Positions 1 through 4,859 of a stretch of 5,341 nt of DNA are shown piece after piece; positions within the stretch are counted from its first letter, which is position 1; each line of letters starts with the position of its first letter. This stretch comes from DASRDS01 sp035652495 (lineage in GTDB: Bacteria; Gemmatimonadota; Gemmatimonadetes; Gemmatimonadales; Gemmatimonadaceae). Under the pieces are notes generated by a model. That model saw nothing but the letters and a program-made list of their open reading frames with translations, had not been told where the DNA came from and did not search any database. The DNA lies in contig DASRDS010000221.1 in the NCBI GenBank assembly GCA_035652495.1, positions 1 through 5,341 on the forward strand, read 5' to 3'. The translations under genes and the position numbers were made by a program.

Positions 1-141
1 GAAGCCGCTGACCGCGTCATCTCATCGCTCGAGAAGACCATCGGCCAGCGGCGGGTGACGTACGACTTCGAGCGGCTTATGTCCGATTCGACTTTGCTCA
101 AGACCAGCGAGTTTGCCGCCGCAATGGTCGAGAACATGTAG
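1..141 (+). CDS. icd: Isocitrate dehydrogenase (NADP-type), C-terminal end only
   Basis: Frame 1 is open from the window edge to the TAG at 139-141 and gives 46 residues; the 5' part lies outside the window. The visible tail contains TYDFERLM followed by a leucine-lysine-serine-glutamate-phenylalanine stretch (LLKTSEF) and ends MVENM. From memory of the family, this closely matches the C-terminus of E. coli-type Icd, which ends with TYDFERLM, LLKCSEF and IIKNM. The enzyme oxidatively decarboxylates isocitrate to 2-oxoglutarate in the TCA cycle, in the cytoplasm, normally as a homodimer. The catalytic residues are upstream and not visible, so cofactor choice (NADP or NAD) is inferred from family resemblance only. 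The next gene is convergent, with its stop codon 8 bases away. A short hairpin at 142-160 may end both transcripts. Confidence 0.88.
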   Translation, partial: EAADRVISSLEKTIGQRRVTYDFERLMSDSTLLKTSEFAAAMVENM

Positions 142-160
142 GGGTGGCCTTAGGGCACCC
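142..160. terminator. Weak hairpin between convergent stops (possible shared terminator)
   Basis: GGGTG (142-146) pairs with CACCC (156-160). Two more C-G pairs form inside (148-149 with 153-154) after a G/G mismatch, around a TTA loop. It sits on the junction of the convergent icd and lipoprotein genes and covers the lipoprotein stop codon. Neither strand has a T-run after it, so the terminator role is inferred mainly from position. Confidence 0.25.
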
Positions 161-470
161 AGTGTCCCTCGACCCAATACCAAGCGCCATCGCGCCGGTA
201 CCAATGCCCAGGCACCCAGCGTGTGTAGCCCGCTGGGTGGACTTGCCAGTGTCCTGGCGTCCAGACGTAGGCGCCCGCGACGCCGTCCCAGCGGTAGTGA
301 CCACGAATCCATACGTGATCGGGTGACGGCTGGGGGGGACGTTCCTCTACGACTTCAACCGGTGGTCCCGTGCGAACGTAGACGACGCCAGGGGGCGGCG
401 GCGGTGGCGGCGGGCCGCCGCAGCCGACGAGGCCGAGCACGCAGGCGACGGCAAGGAGTTTCGAGTACAT
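150..470 (-). CDS. Small YXWGXW-type repeat lipoprotein
   Basis: The product has 106 residues. A short lipoprotein signal peptide ends in the lipobox LVGC, with Cys17 as the predicted lipidated residue, so it should be a membrane-anchored envelope protein. Eight consecutive prolines (20-27) form a stiff linker. After a Pro/Val/Glu-rich spacer come four copies of W-x-x-G-H-[W/Y]: W54-Y59, W70-W75, W85-W90 and W99-W104, spaced 16, 15 and 14 residues apart. The last copy ends two residues before the C-terminus. This is the pattern of the YXWGXW repeat proteins, a family with no established biochemical role. The repeats look like an aromatic, histidine-rich beta surface that could bind glycan or metal, but that is inference. 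The ATG at 470 is preceded by GAGGGA (481-476) with a 5-base spacer, which supports this start. The gene is convergent to icd and divergent from the S1C protease. Confidence 0.85.
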   Translation of the reverse strand: MYSKLLAVACVLGLVGCGGPPPPPPPPGVVYVRTGPPVEVVEERPPQPSPDHVWIRGHYRWDGVAGAYVWTPGHWQVHPAGYTRWVPGHWYRRDGAWYWVEGHWVP

Positions 471-510
471 GATGTTCCCTCGTGGTAATCGGGTGTTGAA
501 TCTATGACTA

Positions 511-524
511 CCGACTAGCGTCGG
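511..524. repeat. Short perfect inverted repeat (CCGAC-TAGC-GTCGG)
   Basis: The 5-base arms are perfect around a 4-base TAGC loop. It ends one base before the larger inverted repeat at 526-556, in the spacer between the divergent lipoprotein and protease genes. It could be part of an operator or of the structured 5' leader of the lipoprotein mRNA. By itself it is short enough to occur by chance in GC-rich DNA. Confidence 0.45.
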
Positions 525-525
525 A

Positions 526-556
526 CGTTAACCGGGCAAACGACGCCCGGTTAACG
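526..556. promoter_or_regulatory. Perfect 12-bp inverted repeat in divergent spacer
   Basis: CGTTAACCGGGC (526-537) and GCCCGGTTAACG (545-556) are exact reverse complements around the 7-base loop AAACGAC. The element lies 56 bases upstream of the lipoprotein start (minus) and 140 bases upstream of the protease ATG (plus). No T-run follows on either strand, so a classical terminator is unlikely. Its placement between divergent genes suits a dimeric-regulator operator or an RNA hairpin in the lipoprotein leader. No confident -35/-10 pair was found for either gene in the spacer, so the regulated promoter is not identified. The inverted repeat is certain; the role is inferred. Confidence 0.6.
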
Positions 557-696
557 CAGTCGATCGGCCGTGATACATGTCCGAATAGCCTTTCGATTCA
601 AGTTGCCGCGTAAAGAAGTCGTTGGAAGGGTGCAATTCCGCCGGATCGCCTGAACGGCTGATTGTACCCGCGCCAAGTCGCCGGGTACGCTCCAAC

Positions 697-1623
697 ATGG
701 ACGCGTTACTCGATGCCTATTCAGAGGCCGTATCCGGCGCCGCCGAGCGCGCGAGTCCGGCGGTCGTCAAGATCGACAGCCGTCGCCGTGAAGGCCGCGG
801 ACGCTCGGGTGGTTCGGGCTCCGGTTTTGTTTTCTCTTCCGAGGGTCTGACCCTCACCAACAGCCACGTCGTACAGGGCGCGAAGCGCTTGTCGGTATCC
901 CTCCAGGATGGCCGGACGCGCACCGCCACCCTCGTAGGCGATGATCCCGAGACCGACCTCGCGGTTCTACGGATCGAGGGGAATAGCGACGATGCCCCGT
1001 ACCCGACGGTGGAGCTCGGAGACTCGGCGACACTCCGTCCCGGTCAGGTCGTCATCGCGATTGGCAACCCATACGGGTTCCAATACACCGTCACGGCTGG
1101 AGTCGTGAGCGCGGTCGGCCGCTCGATGCGCTCGCAGTCCGGTCGCCTGATCGATAACGTCGTGCAGACCGATGCCGCGCTCAATCCCGGCAACTCGGGC
1201 GGCCCGCTGCTCGACTCCCGCGGCCGCGTGGTCGGCGTCAACAATGCCATCATTCTGCCCGCGCAGGGCATTTGCTTCGCGATCCCGATCGACACGGCAA
1301 AGCGTGTCGTCGCCGCGCTGCTTCGGGATGGTCGCGTGCGCCGCAGTTATCTCGGCGTTGGCGGTCAAACGATCCGCGTCGGCGACGGCACGGGAGTGCT
1401 CGTGACGAACATCGAGCCGGGCAGCCCGGCGGCCAACGCAGGCTTGGTGGACGGCGACGTCATCGTCCGGTTCAACGACGAGCCAGTGCGCAACGTCGAT
1501 GACCTCCATCGCGTCCTGACCGAGGAGCGCATCGGCGTGCCCTCGAAGCTGGGCCTCGTTCGCGCCGGCGCGGCCAGAACGCTTCCCATCATCCCGGCCG
1601 AGACGCGGCCGCGCGCCGCATAA
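697..1623 (+). CDS. S1C (HtrA/Deg-like) serine protease with one PDZ domain
   Basis: The product has 308 residues from the ATG at 697. The trypsin-like domain covers roughly residues 20-210. The catalytic triad is visible: His57 in TNSHVV, Asp87 in ETDLAVL and Ser167 in NPGNSGGPL. The oxyanion and S1-side motifs AIGNPYGF and VQTDAALNPGNSGG are intact, so it should be active. A single PDZ domain begins near SYLGVGG (about residue 217), with GSPAANAGL and GDVIVRFND typical of the fold; PDZ domains bind exposed C-termini and gate the protease. There is no signal peptide or membrane anchor, unlike periplasmic DegP/DegS, so it is probably cytoplasmic or exported by a non-classical route. A TTG at 622 would add 25 residues that are not family-like. 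MDALLDAYSEAV matches, from memory, the usual N-terminus of signal-less members, so ATG 697 is preferred, although its ribosome binding site is poor. It appears monocistronic. Confidence 0.9.
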   Translation: MDALLDAYSEAVSGAAERASPAVVKIDSRRREGRGRSGGSGSGFVFSSEGLTLTNSHVVQGAKRLSVSLQDGRTRTATLVGDDPETDLAVLRIEGNSDDAPYPTVELGDSATLRPGQVVIAIGNPYGFQYTVTAGVVSAVGRSMRSQSGRLIDNVVQTDAALNPGNSGGPLLDSRGRVVGVNNAIILPAQGICFAIPIDTAKRVVAALLRDGRVRRSYLGVGGQTIRVGDGTGVLVTNIEPGSPAANAGLVDGDVIVRFNDEPVRNVDDLHRVLTEERIGVPSKLGLVRAGAARTLPIIPAETRPRAA

Positions 1624-1628
1624 TTGGG

Positions 1629-1676
1629 CAAAAAATTGAGGGCCCGCTTTGGCGCCCGTACGCCAAGCGAGCCCTC
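1629..1676 (-). terminator. Strong intrinsic terminator reading on the minus strand
   Basis: GAGGGC (1638-1643) pairs with GCCCTC (1671-1676). After one mismatch, CGCTT (1645-1649) pairs with AAGCG (1665-1669). After a single bulged T, GGCG (1651-1654) pairs with CGCC (1661-1664). The loop is CCCGTA. On the minus strand the stem is followed by AA and then T6 (1635-1630), the classic intrinsic terminator layout. On the plus strand the stem is followed by GAAACC, so it would end protease transcripts less well even though it starts 14 bases after the protease stop. The direction therefore points to a minus-strand transcript coming from 1680-1800. Confidence 0.8.
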
Positions 1677-1702
1677 GAAACCAGGCGGTTACTGCTGACC
1701 GC

Positions 1703-1744
1703 TCAGTTGGTGCTGGCGATCCTGACCGCCGTTAGGCTAGACAA
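1703..1744 (-). CDS. Candidate 13-residue microprotein or leader peptide
   Basis: A TTG at 1744-1742 opens a 13-codon frame (MSSLTAVRIASTN) that ends at the TGA 1705-1703. Seven bases upstream lies AGGAGG, within an 11-base perfect complement to the 16S rRNA 3' tail (1757-1747), much the strongest ribosome binding site in the window. Downstream are a small hairpin (1702-1684) and the strong T6 terminator (1676-1629). An in-frame ATG at 1789 would give 28 residues and could be leaderless, because a -10-like TATATT/TATTAT box ends 4-6 bases before it. The TTG form is preferred because of its spacing to the Shine-Dalgarno. No homology is recognised and there is no signal sequence or clear motif. 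No minus-strand gene follows within 1.1 kb, so it is not an obvious attenuator leader. It may instead be a small RNA with an ORF. Confidence 0.45.
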   Translation of the reverse strand: MSSLTAVRIASTN

Positions 1745-1746
1745 GA

Positions 1747-1757
1747 GATCACCTCCT
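1747..1757 (-). promoter_or_regulatory. Near-ideal Shine-Dalgarno (11-base 16S tail complement)
   Basis: The minus strand reads AGGAGGTGATC, complementary to the GATCACCTCCT of the bacterial 16S rRNA 3' end over all 11 bases. A TTG codon follows the AGGAGG core after 7 bases, which is good initiation spacing. Read on the plus strand, the same bases copy the 16S anti-Shine-Dalgarno tail. Confidence 0.7.
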
Positions 1758-1793
1758 CGGAAGCTGGGTTCTACATGAGGGGTGGACATGTGG

Positions 1794-1820
1794 ATAATAT
1801 AACATGGCTTGACGTGACAA
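1794..1820 (-). promoter_or_regulatory. Candidate minus-strand promoter for the tiny transcription unit
   Basis: On the minus strand, TTGTCA (1820-1815) is followed by an AT-rich box containing TATATT (1801-1796) and TATTAT (1799-1794). The spacers are 13 and 15 bases, shorter than the ideal 17. It is one of the few AT-rich patches in the window. Transcription would begin near 1787-1789 and end near 1630, giving an RNA of about 160 nt. The same patch read on the plus strand (GATAATATAAC) could instead be a -10 for infA, although no good -35 was found. Confidence 0.35.
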
Positions 1821-1880
1821 CGGGTTACGTTGCGATCCAGTCCCATGTCTGTTACCGTTAAGATCTCACATCGGAGACCT

Positions 1881-2102
1881 ATGGCGAAACAAGAAGCGAT
1901 CGAGCTCGAAGGTACAGTAGCCGAAGTATTGCCGAATGCGACGTTCCGCGTCGTGATGGACAACGGCCACGACGTTCTGACCACCCTCGGCGGCAACATG
2001 CGCCGTTTCCGTATCCGCGTACTGGCCGGCGACCGCGTAAAAATTGAGGTCTCCCCATACGACCTGACCCGCGGCCGCATCACGTACCGCCACAAAGCCT
2101 GA
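1881..2102 (+). CDS. infA: Translation initiation factor IF-1 (divergent)
   Basis: This 73-residue protein has the usual IF-1 length. It is a single OB-fold that binds the 30S A site and helps IF-2 and IF-3 select the initiator tRNA. Family landmarks are EGTV near residue 10, LPNATFRV, DNGHDVL, the basic stretch NMRRFRIRV, the GDRV loop and the C-terminal SPYDLTRGRITYR. The segment usually reading A-H-I-S-G-K-M-R in bacterial IF-1 is T-T-L-G-G-N-M-R here, so the copy is divergent and may be a paralogue. The ATG at 1881 has GGAG (1873-1876) four bases upstream, and the protein begins MAKQEAIELEG as expected. It is not beside rpmJ or other ribosomal genes, its classical setting. Its TGA overlaps the apparent CTG start of the transglycosylase gene, so the two are probably co-transcribed and coupled. 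Confidence 0.95.
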   Translation: MAKQEAIELEGTVAEVLPNATFRVVMDNGHDVLTTLGGNMRRFRIRVLAGDRVKIEVSPYDLTRGRITYRHKA

Positions 2103-4039
2103 TCGCGCGAGCTTTTGTTGGCCTGCTCGTTCTCGGGACGAGCATCGCCGCTCCACTAGCGGCACAAACGCTCGATGCTCCCGTTCGCACTCCCGCGGCG
2201 TCGATCGTCTTCGCCGCCCGCGCGTTTGACCGCGCGAATCAGCTCGACTCGGCCCGCGCCGCCTACGAGGCCGCGGCCGCGCTCCTTCCGACCATCTCCG
2301 ATTGGCTCTGGCTTCGCGCCGCCGGCGTGACGGCCGATACCACGACGCGCGCGCGCGACTACGCGTCGATCAAGAGCGACGCCGCGCGCGCCCGGATCCC
2401 GTGGACCGAGGCCCTCGCGCGCGCACGCACCGGCGATGTCGCCGGCGCCGCGCGCGCCTACGACTCGCTCGGTGCCCACGCCGAGGCGCTGCATGCGCGT
2501 GCCGCCGCTCCAGATTCAAATCTCTGCAAAGACATTGAGCAGTTCGCGCTAGCGCATAGCGGCGGCCCCGACGCGAGAGCCGCGCTCGACATTGGCGATC
2601 GTCTGTGCGCACCGTTGCCGCTCGATGTCGAGCGCGCGGCGGCCTCGAGCGGGCCGCCCGCCCGCTCAGTCGCCGCGTTCGTACGACTCGACTCCGCCGG
2701 CCCACTGACGCCGACGGAGCGATTTGCGTACGGACTGGCCCTCGAGCGTCTCCGACGTCCCGAGGAAGCCATGCGGCAGTTCTCGCGCGTCACGTCCCCG
2801 GCGGCGCTGGCGCACGCGGCGATGTACCAGCGTGGCCGCACAATGGTGGTCGCGGGAGAGAAGTCGAGCGCCAAAGTCGTTCTCCGGCGGCTCGTCGCCA
2901 TCGCGCCCAAAGACACGTCGGCCGCGAACGCCCTCGCGCTGCTCGCTGACCTGGCGACCGACGATGGCAACGACGCTGCGGCGCGCACCGCGTATCTCAG
3001 CATCGCCGACCGATTCCCAAGGTCGGTCCTGGCCGGGCGCGCGCGCTTTCGCTTGGGACTCATCGCCTTTGTCGCGGGCCGCTACCGCGCCGCCGCGCGT
3101 GAGCTGGACGGCCTCGCGACGATCCCACACGCGGAGGACGCGGTCGCCGCGAAGTATTGGGCGGGGCGCGCGTGGGCGGCCGCGGGCGATACCGGCGCCG
3201 CGCGCATTCGCTGGCGAGCCATCATCGCCGGCGAGCCACTGTCGTACTACGCCGGCCTCGCCGGCCAGCGCCTCGACGGTCACGCGCCGGTTCCCACATT
3301 CGGCGCGGACACGACGCCCCCACGCGTCGGCGCCGCCACCGACAGCGCCCTCGGCCGCGCGGCTCTCCTCACCGAGCTCGGCATGGATGTCGAGGCCAAG
3401 TTCGAAACCGACCGCGTCGCGCGCACGACCTCGGGCACATTCACCGATCTCCTCTCGACCGGCGCCGCGCTCGCCCGTGCGGGCGATCCCTCGCGCGGCA
3501 TCGGCTTCGGCTGGCGGCTCCTCGCCCGAGGCGACAGCGCCCGCACCGACGCCCGCGTCTACCGCCTGATCTTCCCTCTGCTCTACGGCGACAAAATCTC
3601 CGCCGACTCCAAGGCCGCCTCCCTCGACCCGGCCCTAGTCGCAGCCGTCATTCGCCAAGAATCCAACTTCACCGCCAACGCCGCCTCCCCCGTCGGCGCC
3701 CGCGGCCTCATGCAAATCATGCCCGACGTCGGCCGCGGCCTCGCGCGCAGTCACCAGATCCCCGGCCCCTGGGACCCCTCAGTCCTCGACCAGCCCGACA
3801 TCAACATCTCACTCGGCGTAGCCCACTTCTCAACCTTCCTGGAACAGGAACACGGCATCGTCGTCCGCGGCCTCGCCGCCTACAACGCCGGCCCCTCGCG
3901 CGTGACCCTCTGGAGCTCCCGCAAGGGCACGAACGACCCCGAAGTGTTCGTCGAGCGCATCCCGTTCACGGAGACCCGTGACTATGTTCGGGCGATCATG
4001 AGAGGACGTGACCTGTACGCGGCGCTCTATCACTTATGA
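2099..4039 (+). CDS. slt: Soluble lytic murein transglycosylase (Slt70-like, GH23)
   Basis: The product has 646 residues if translation starts at the CTG 2099-2101. It cleaves the MurNAc-GlcNAc bond of peptidoglycan to give 1,6-anhydro ends, in the periplasm. From the CTG, residues 1-22 form a good Sec signal peptide: basic Arg4, hydrophobic AFVGLLVLGTSIAA, likely cleavage before Gln23. Residues about 30-490 are Ala/Arg-rich helical repeats resembling the Slt70 superhelix (for example RFRLGLIAFVAGRYRAAARE). The catalytic SLT domain follows: Glu521 in RQESNF, GLMQIMP at 536, AAYNAGPSRV near 594 and FVERIPFTETRDYV at 617, all intact. No ATG, GTG or TTG lies in frame between the upstream stop (2045) and GTG 2327, which would remove the signal peptide and 76 residues. 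A CTG (less likely ATC 2102) start coupled to the infA stop is therefore proposed. The gene ends in an ATGA overlap with the SGNH gene. Confidence 0.9.
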   Translation: MIARAFVGLLVLGTSIAAPLAAQTLDAPVRTPAASIVFAARAFDRANQLDSARAAYEAAAALLPTISDWLWLRAAGVTADTTTRARDYASIKSDAARARIPWTEALARARTGDVAGAARAYDSLGAHAEALHARAAAPDSNLCKDIEQFALAHSGGPDARAALDIGDRLCAPLPLDVERAAASSGPPARSVAAFVRLDSAGPLTPTERFAYGLALERLRRPEEAMRQFSRVTSPAALAHAAMYQRGRTMVVAGEKSSAKVVLRRLVAIAPKDTSAANALALLADLATDDGNDAAARTAYLSIADRFPRSVLAGRARFRLGLIAFVAGRYRAAARELDGLATIPHAEDAVAAKYWAGRAWAAAGDTGAARIRWRAIIAGEPLSYYAGLAGQRLDGHAPVPTFGADTTPPRVGAATDSALGRAALLTELGMDVEAKFETDRVARTTSGTFTDLLSTGAALARAGDPSRGIGFGWRLLARGDSARTDARVYRLIFPLLYGDKISADSKAASLDPALVAAVIRQESNFTANAASPVGARGLMQIMPDVGRGLARSHQIPGPWDPSVLDQPDINISLGVAHFSTFLEQEHGIVVRGLAAYNAGPSRVTLWSSRKGTNDPEVFVERIPFTETRDYVRAIMRGRDLYAALYHL

Positions 4040-4755
4040 TATCCCGCCGCGAGTTCGTCGTCGTCGCCGGAGCCAGCGTGGCCGCTGCGTGCACGCGCCA
4101 CGCCGACACCGGCGTCCAGCCAACGCACGGCGCGACGATCCTGTTTCAGGGCGACTCGATCACGGATACGGGGCGCGACCGGAAAAGTGCGGCGCCCAAT
4201 GCGATGGGCGCGCTTGGACAGGGCTATCCGATGTTGCTCGCGGCGGCCTTGCTCAAGCAGTGGCCGGACCTCGAGCTCCGGGTGTTCAATCGCGGCATCA
4301 GCGGCAACAAAGTCCCAGATCTCCAAGCGCGCTGGGAGACGGACACGGTGGCGCTCAAGCCGGATATTCTCAGTATCCTGATCGGCGTGAACGACTACTG
4401 GCACACGCGAACGCACGGGTATACGGGGACGGCCGCCGATTACGAGACGCAATTCTCGGCGTTGCTGGCCGAGACGAAGGCGTCGAGAGTCGTGGTTCTC
4501 GAGCCGTTCGTCCTCAAGACCGGCGCGGTGGATGCGTCCTGGTGGCCCGAGTTCGATGTGCGCCGCGCGGCCGCGGCTCGCGTCGCTGAGCGGGCGGGGG
4601 CGACGTTCGTGCCGCTGCAGCAGGCGTTCGAGCAGGCGGCGGCGAAGGGTGGGCCGGCGTATTGGCTATCGGATGGCGTTCACCCGACGCCGGCGGGTCA
4701 TGAGCTGATCGCGGAGCGGTGGCGCGAGGTCAGCGGTATCCTGCCGCCTGCCTAG
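4036..4755 (+). CDS. SGNH/GDSL hydrolase, Tat-type lipoprotein, probable carbohydrate O-acetylesterase
   Basis: The product has 239 residues. Its N-terminus has a twin-arginine-like motif, SRREFV (residues 3-8), a hydrophobic stretch and then AAAC with Cys19, so it looks like a Tat-exported lipoprotein. SGNH blocks are all present: GDSIT with nucleophile Ser41, block II NRGISGNKVPDL with Gly90, block III GVNDYW with Asn119, and block V SDGVHP with Asp213 and His216. NRGISGN, ALKPDILSILIGVND and the spacing resemble, from memory, Axe2-type acetylxylan esterases and related glycan deacetylases; the substrate cannot be read from sequence. It overlaps the transglycosylase stop by ATGA, so the two are translationally coupled. 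Removing O-acetyl groups from peptidoglycan would help a lytic transglycosylase, since O-acetylated MurNAc blocks these enzymes, but polysaccharide or lipid esters are also possible. The operon terminator begins inside its last codons. Confidence 0.88.
   Translation: MISRREFVVVAGASVAAACTRHADTGVQPTHGATILFQGDSITDTGRDRKSAAPNAMGALGQGYPMLLAAALLKQWPDLELRVFNRGISGNKVPDLQARWETDTVALKPDILSILIGVNDYWHTRTHGYTGTAADYETQFSALLAETKASRVVVLEPFVLKTGAVDASWWPEFDVRRAAAARVAERAGATFVPLQQAFEQAAAKGGPAYWLSDGVHPTPAGHELIAERWREVSGILPPA
4737..4751 (+). repeat. 15-bp direct repeat, copy 1
   Basis: TATCCTGCCGCCTGC here is identical to 4867-4881, 130 bases downstream. This copy lies in the last codons of the SGNH hydrolase gene, coding around ILPPA. 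The identity is certain; whether it means anything is not. Confidence 0.6.
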
Positions 4756-4770
4756 TCAGGGGCGTTTTTT
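4745..4770 (+). terminator. Intrinsic terminator of the infA-slt-SGNH operon
   Basis: CGCC (4745-4748) pairs with GGCG (4761-4764). After a 2-base bulge (TG), CCT (4751-4753) pairs with AGG (4758-4760) around an AGTC loop. T6 (4765-4770) follows directly, giving the standard hairpin-plus-U-tract layout. The 5' arm and the stop codon of the SGNH gene lie inside the structure. It overlaps a competing hairpin at 4755-4779. Confidence 0.65.
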
Positions 4771-4779
4771 GCCCCTGAC
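4755..4779. repeat. Perfect 9-bp hairpin with the T-run in its loop
   Basis: GTCAGGGGC (4755-4763) and GCCCCTGAC (4771-4779) are exact reverse complements around GTTTTTT. The stem shares bases with the terminator hairpin at 4745-4764, so the two cannot form together. No T-run follows it on either strand. It may form in readthrough RNA or stabilise the 3' end. Confidence 0.6.
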
Positions 4780-4859
4780 AGTTCACGACTCCGTCAAATG
4801 CGCGCAAAACAGGGCAGCTACGCCCGAATGAGCCTTGTATGATCGATGGCTCGCCGGCC

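Noticed and set aside
526..556. The 12-bp inverted repeat as an intrinsic terminator
   Set aside because: No T-run follows on either strand, and the element lies between divergent gene starts rather than after a gene.
622..696. TTG 622 start adding 25 residues to the protease
   Set aside because: The extra residues show no signal peptide or family resemblance, whereas the ATG at 697 gives the expected N-terminus. It is not excluded, because both starts have poor ribosome binding sites.
967..1509. A 180-residue open frame on the minus strand inside the protease gene
   Set aside because: It is antisense to a protease with intact catalytic motifs, has no family-like motif and reflects high GC with few stop codons.
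1629..1744. The 13-codon ORF plus hairpins as an amino-acid attenuator
   Set aside because: There is no run of repeated regulatory codons, and the next minus-strand gene starts at 470, more than 1 kb away and beyond a terminator.
1830..1880. An upstream TTG start for infA at 1830
   Set aside because: It would add 17 residues not found in IF-1; ATG 1881 has a Shine-Dalgarno and the standard N-terminus.
2327..2329. GTG 2327 as the transglycosylase start
   Set aside because: It would discard a clear signal peptide and 76 codons that read as continuous protein from the infA stop onward.
2724..3981. Long Arg/Pro/Ser-rich open frames on the plus strand inside the transglycosylase gene
   Set aside because: They are out-of-frame shadows: composition is low-complexity and Arg-rich, with no domain motifs, while the main frame holds the full SLT motifs.
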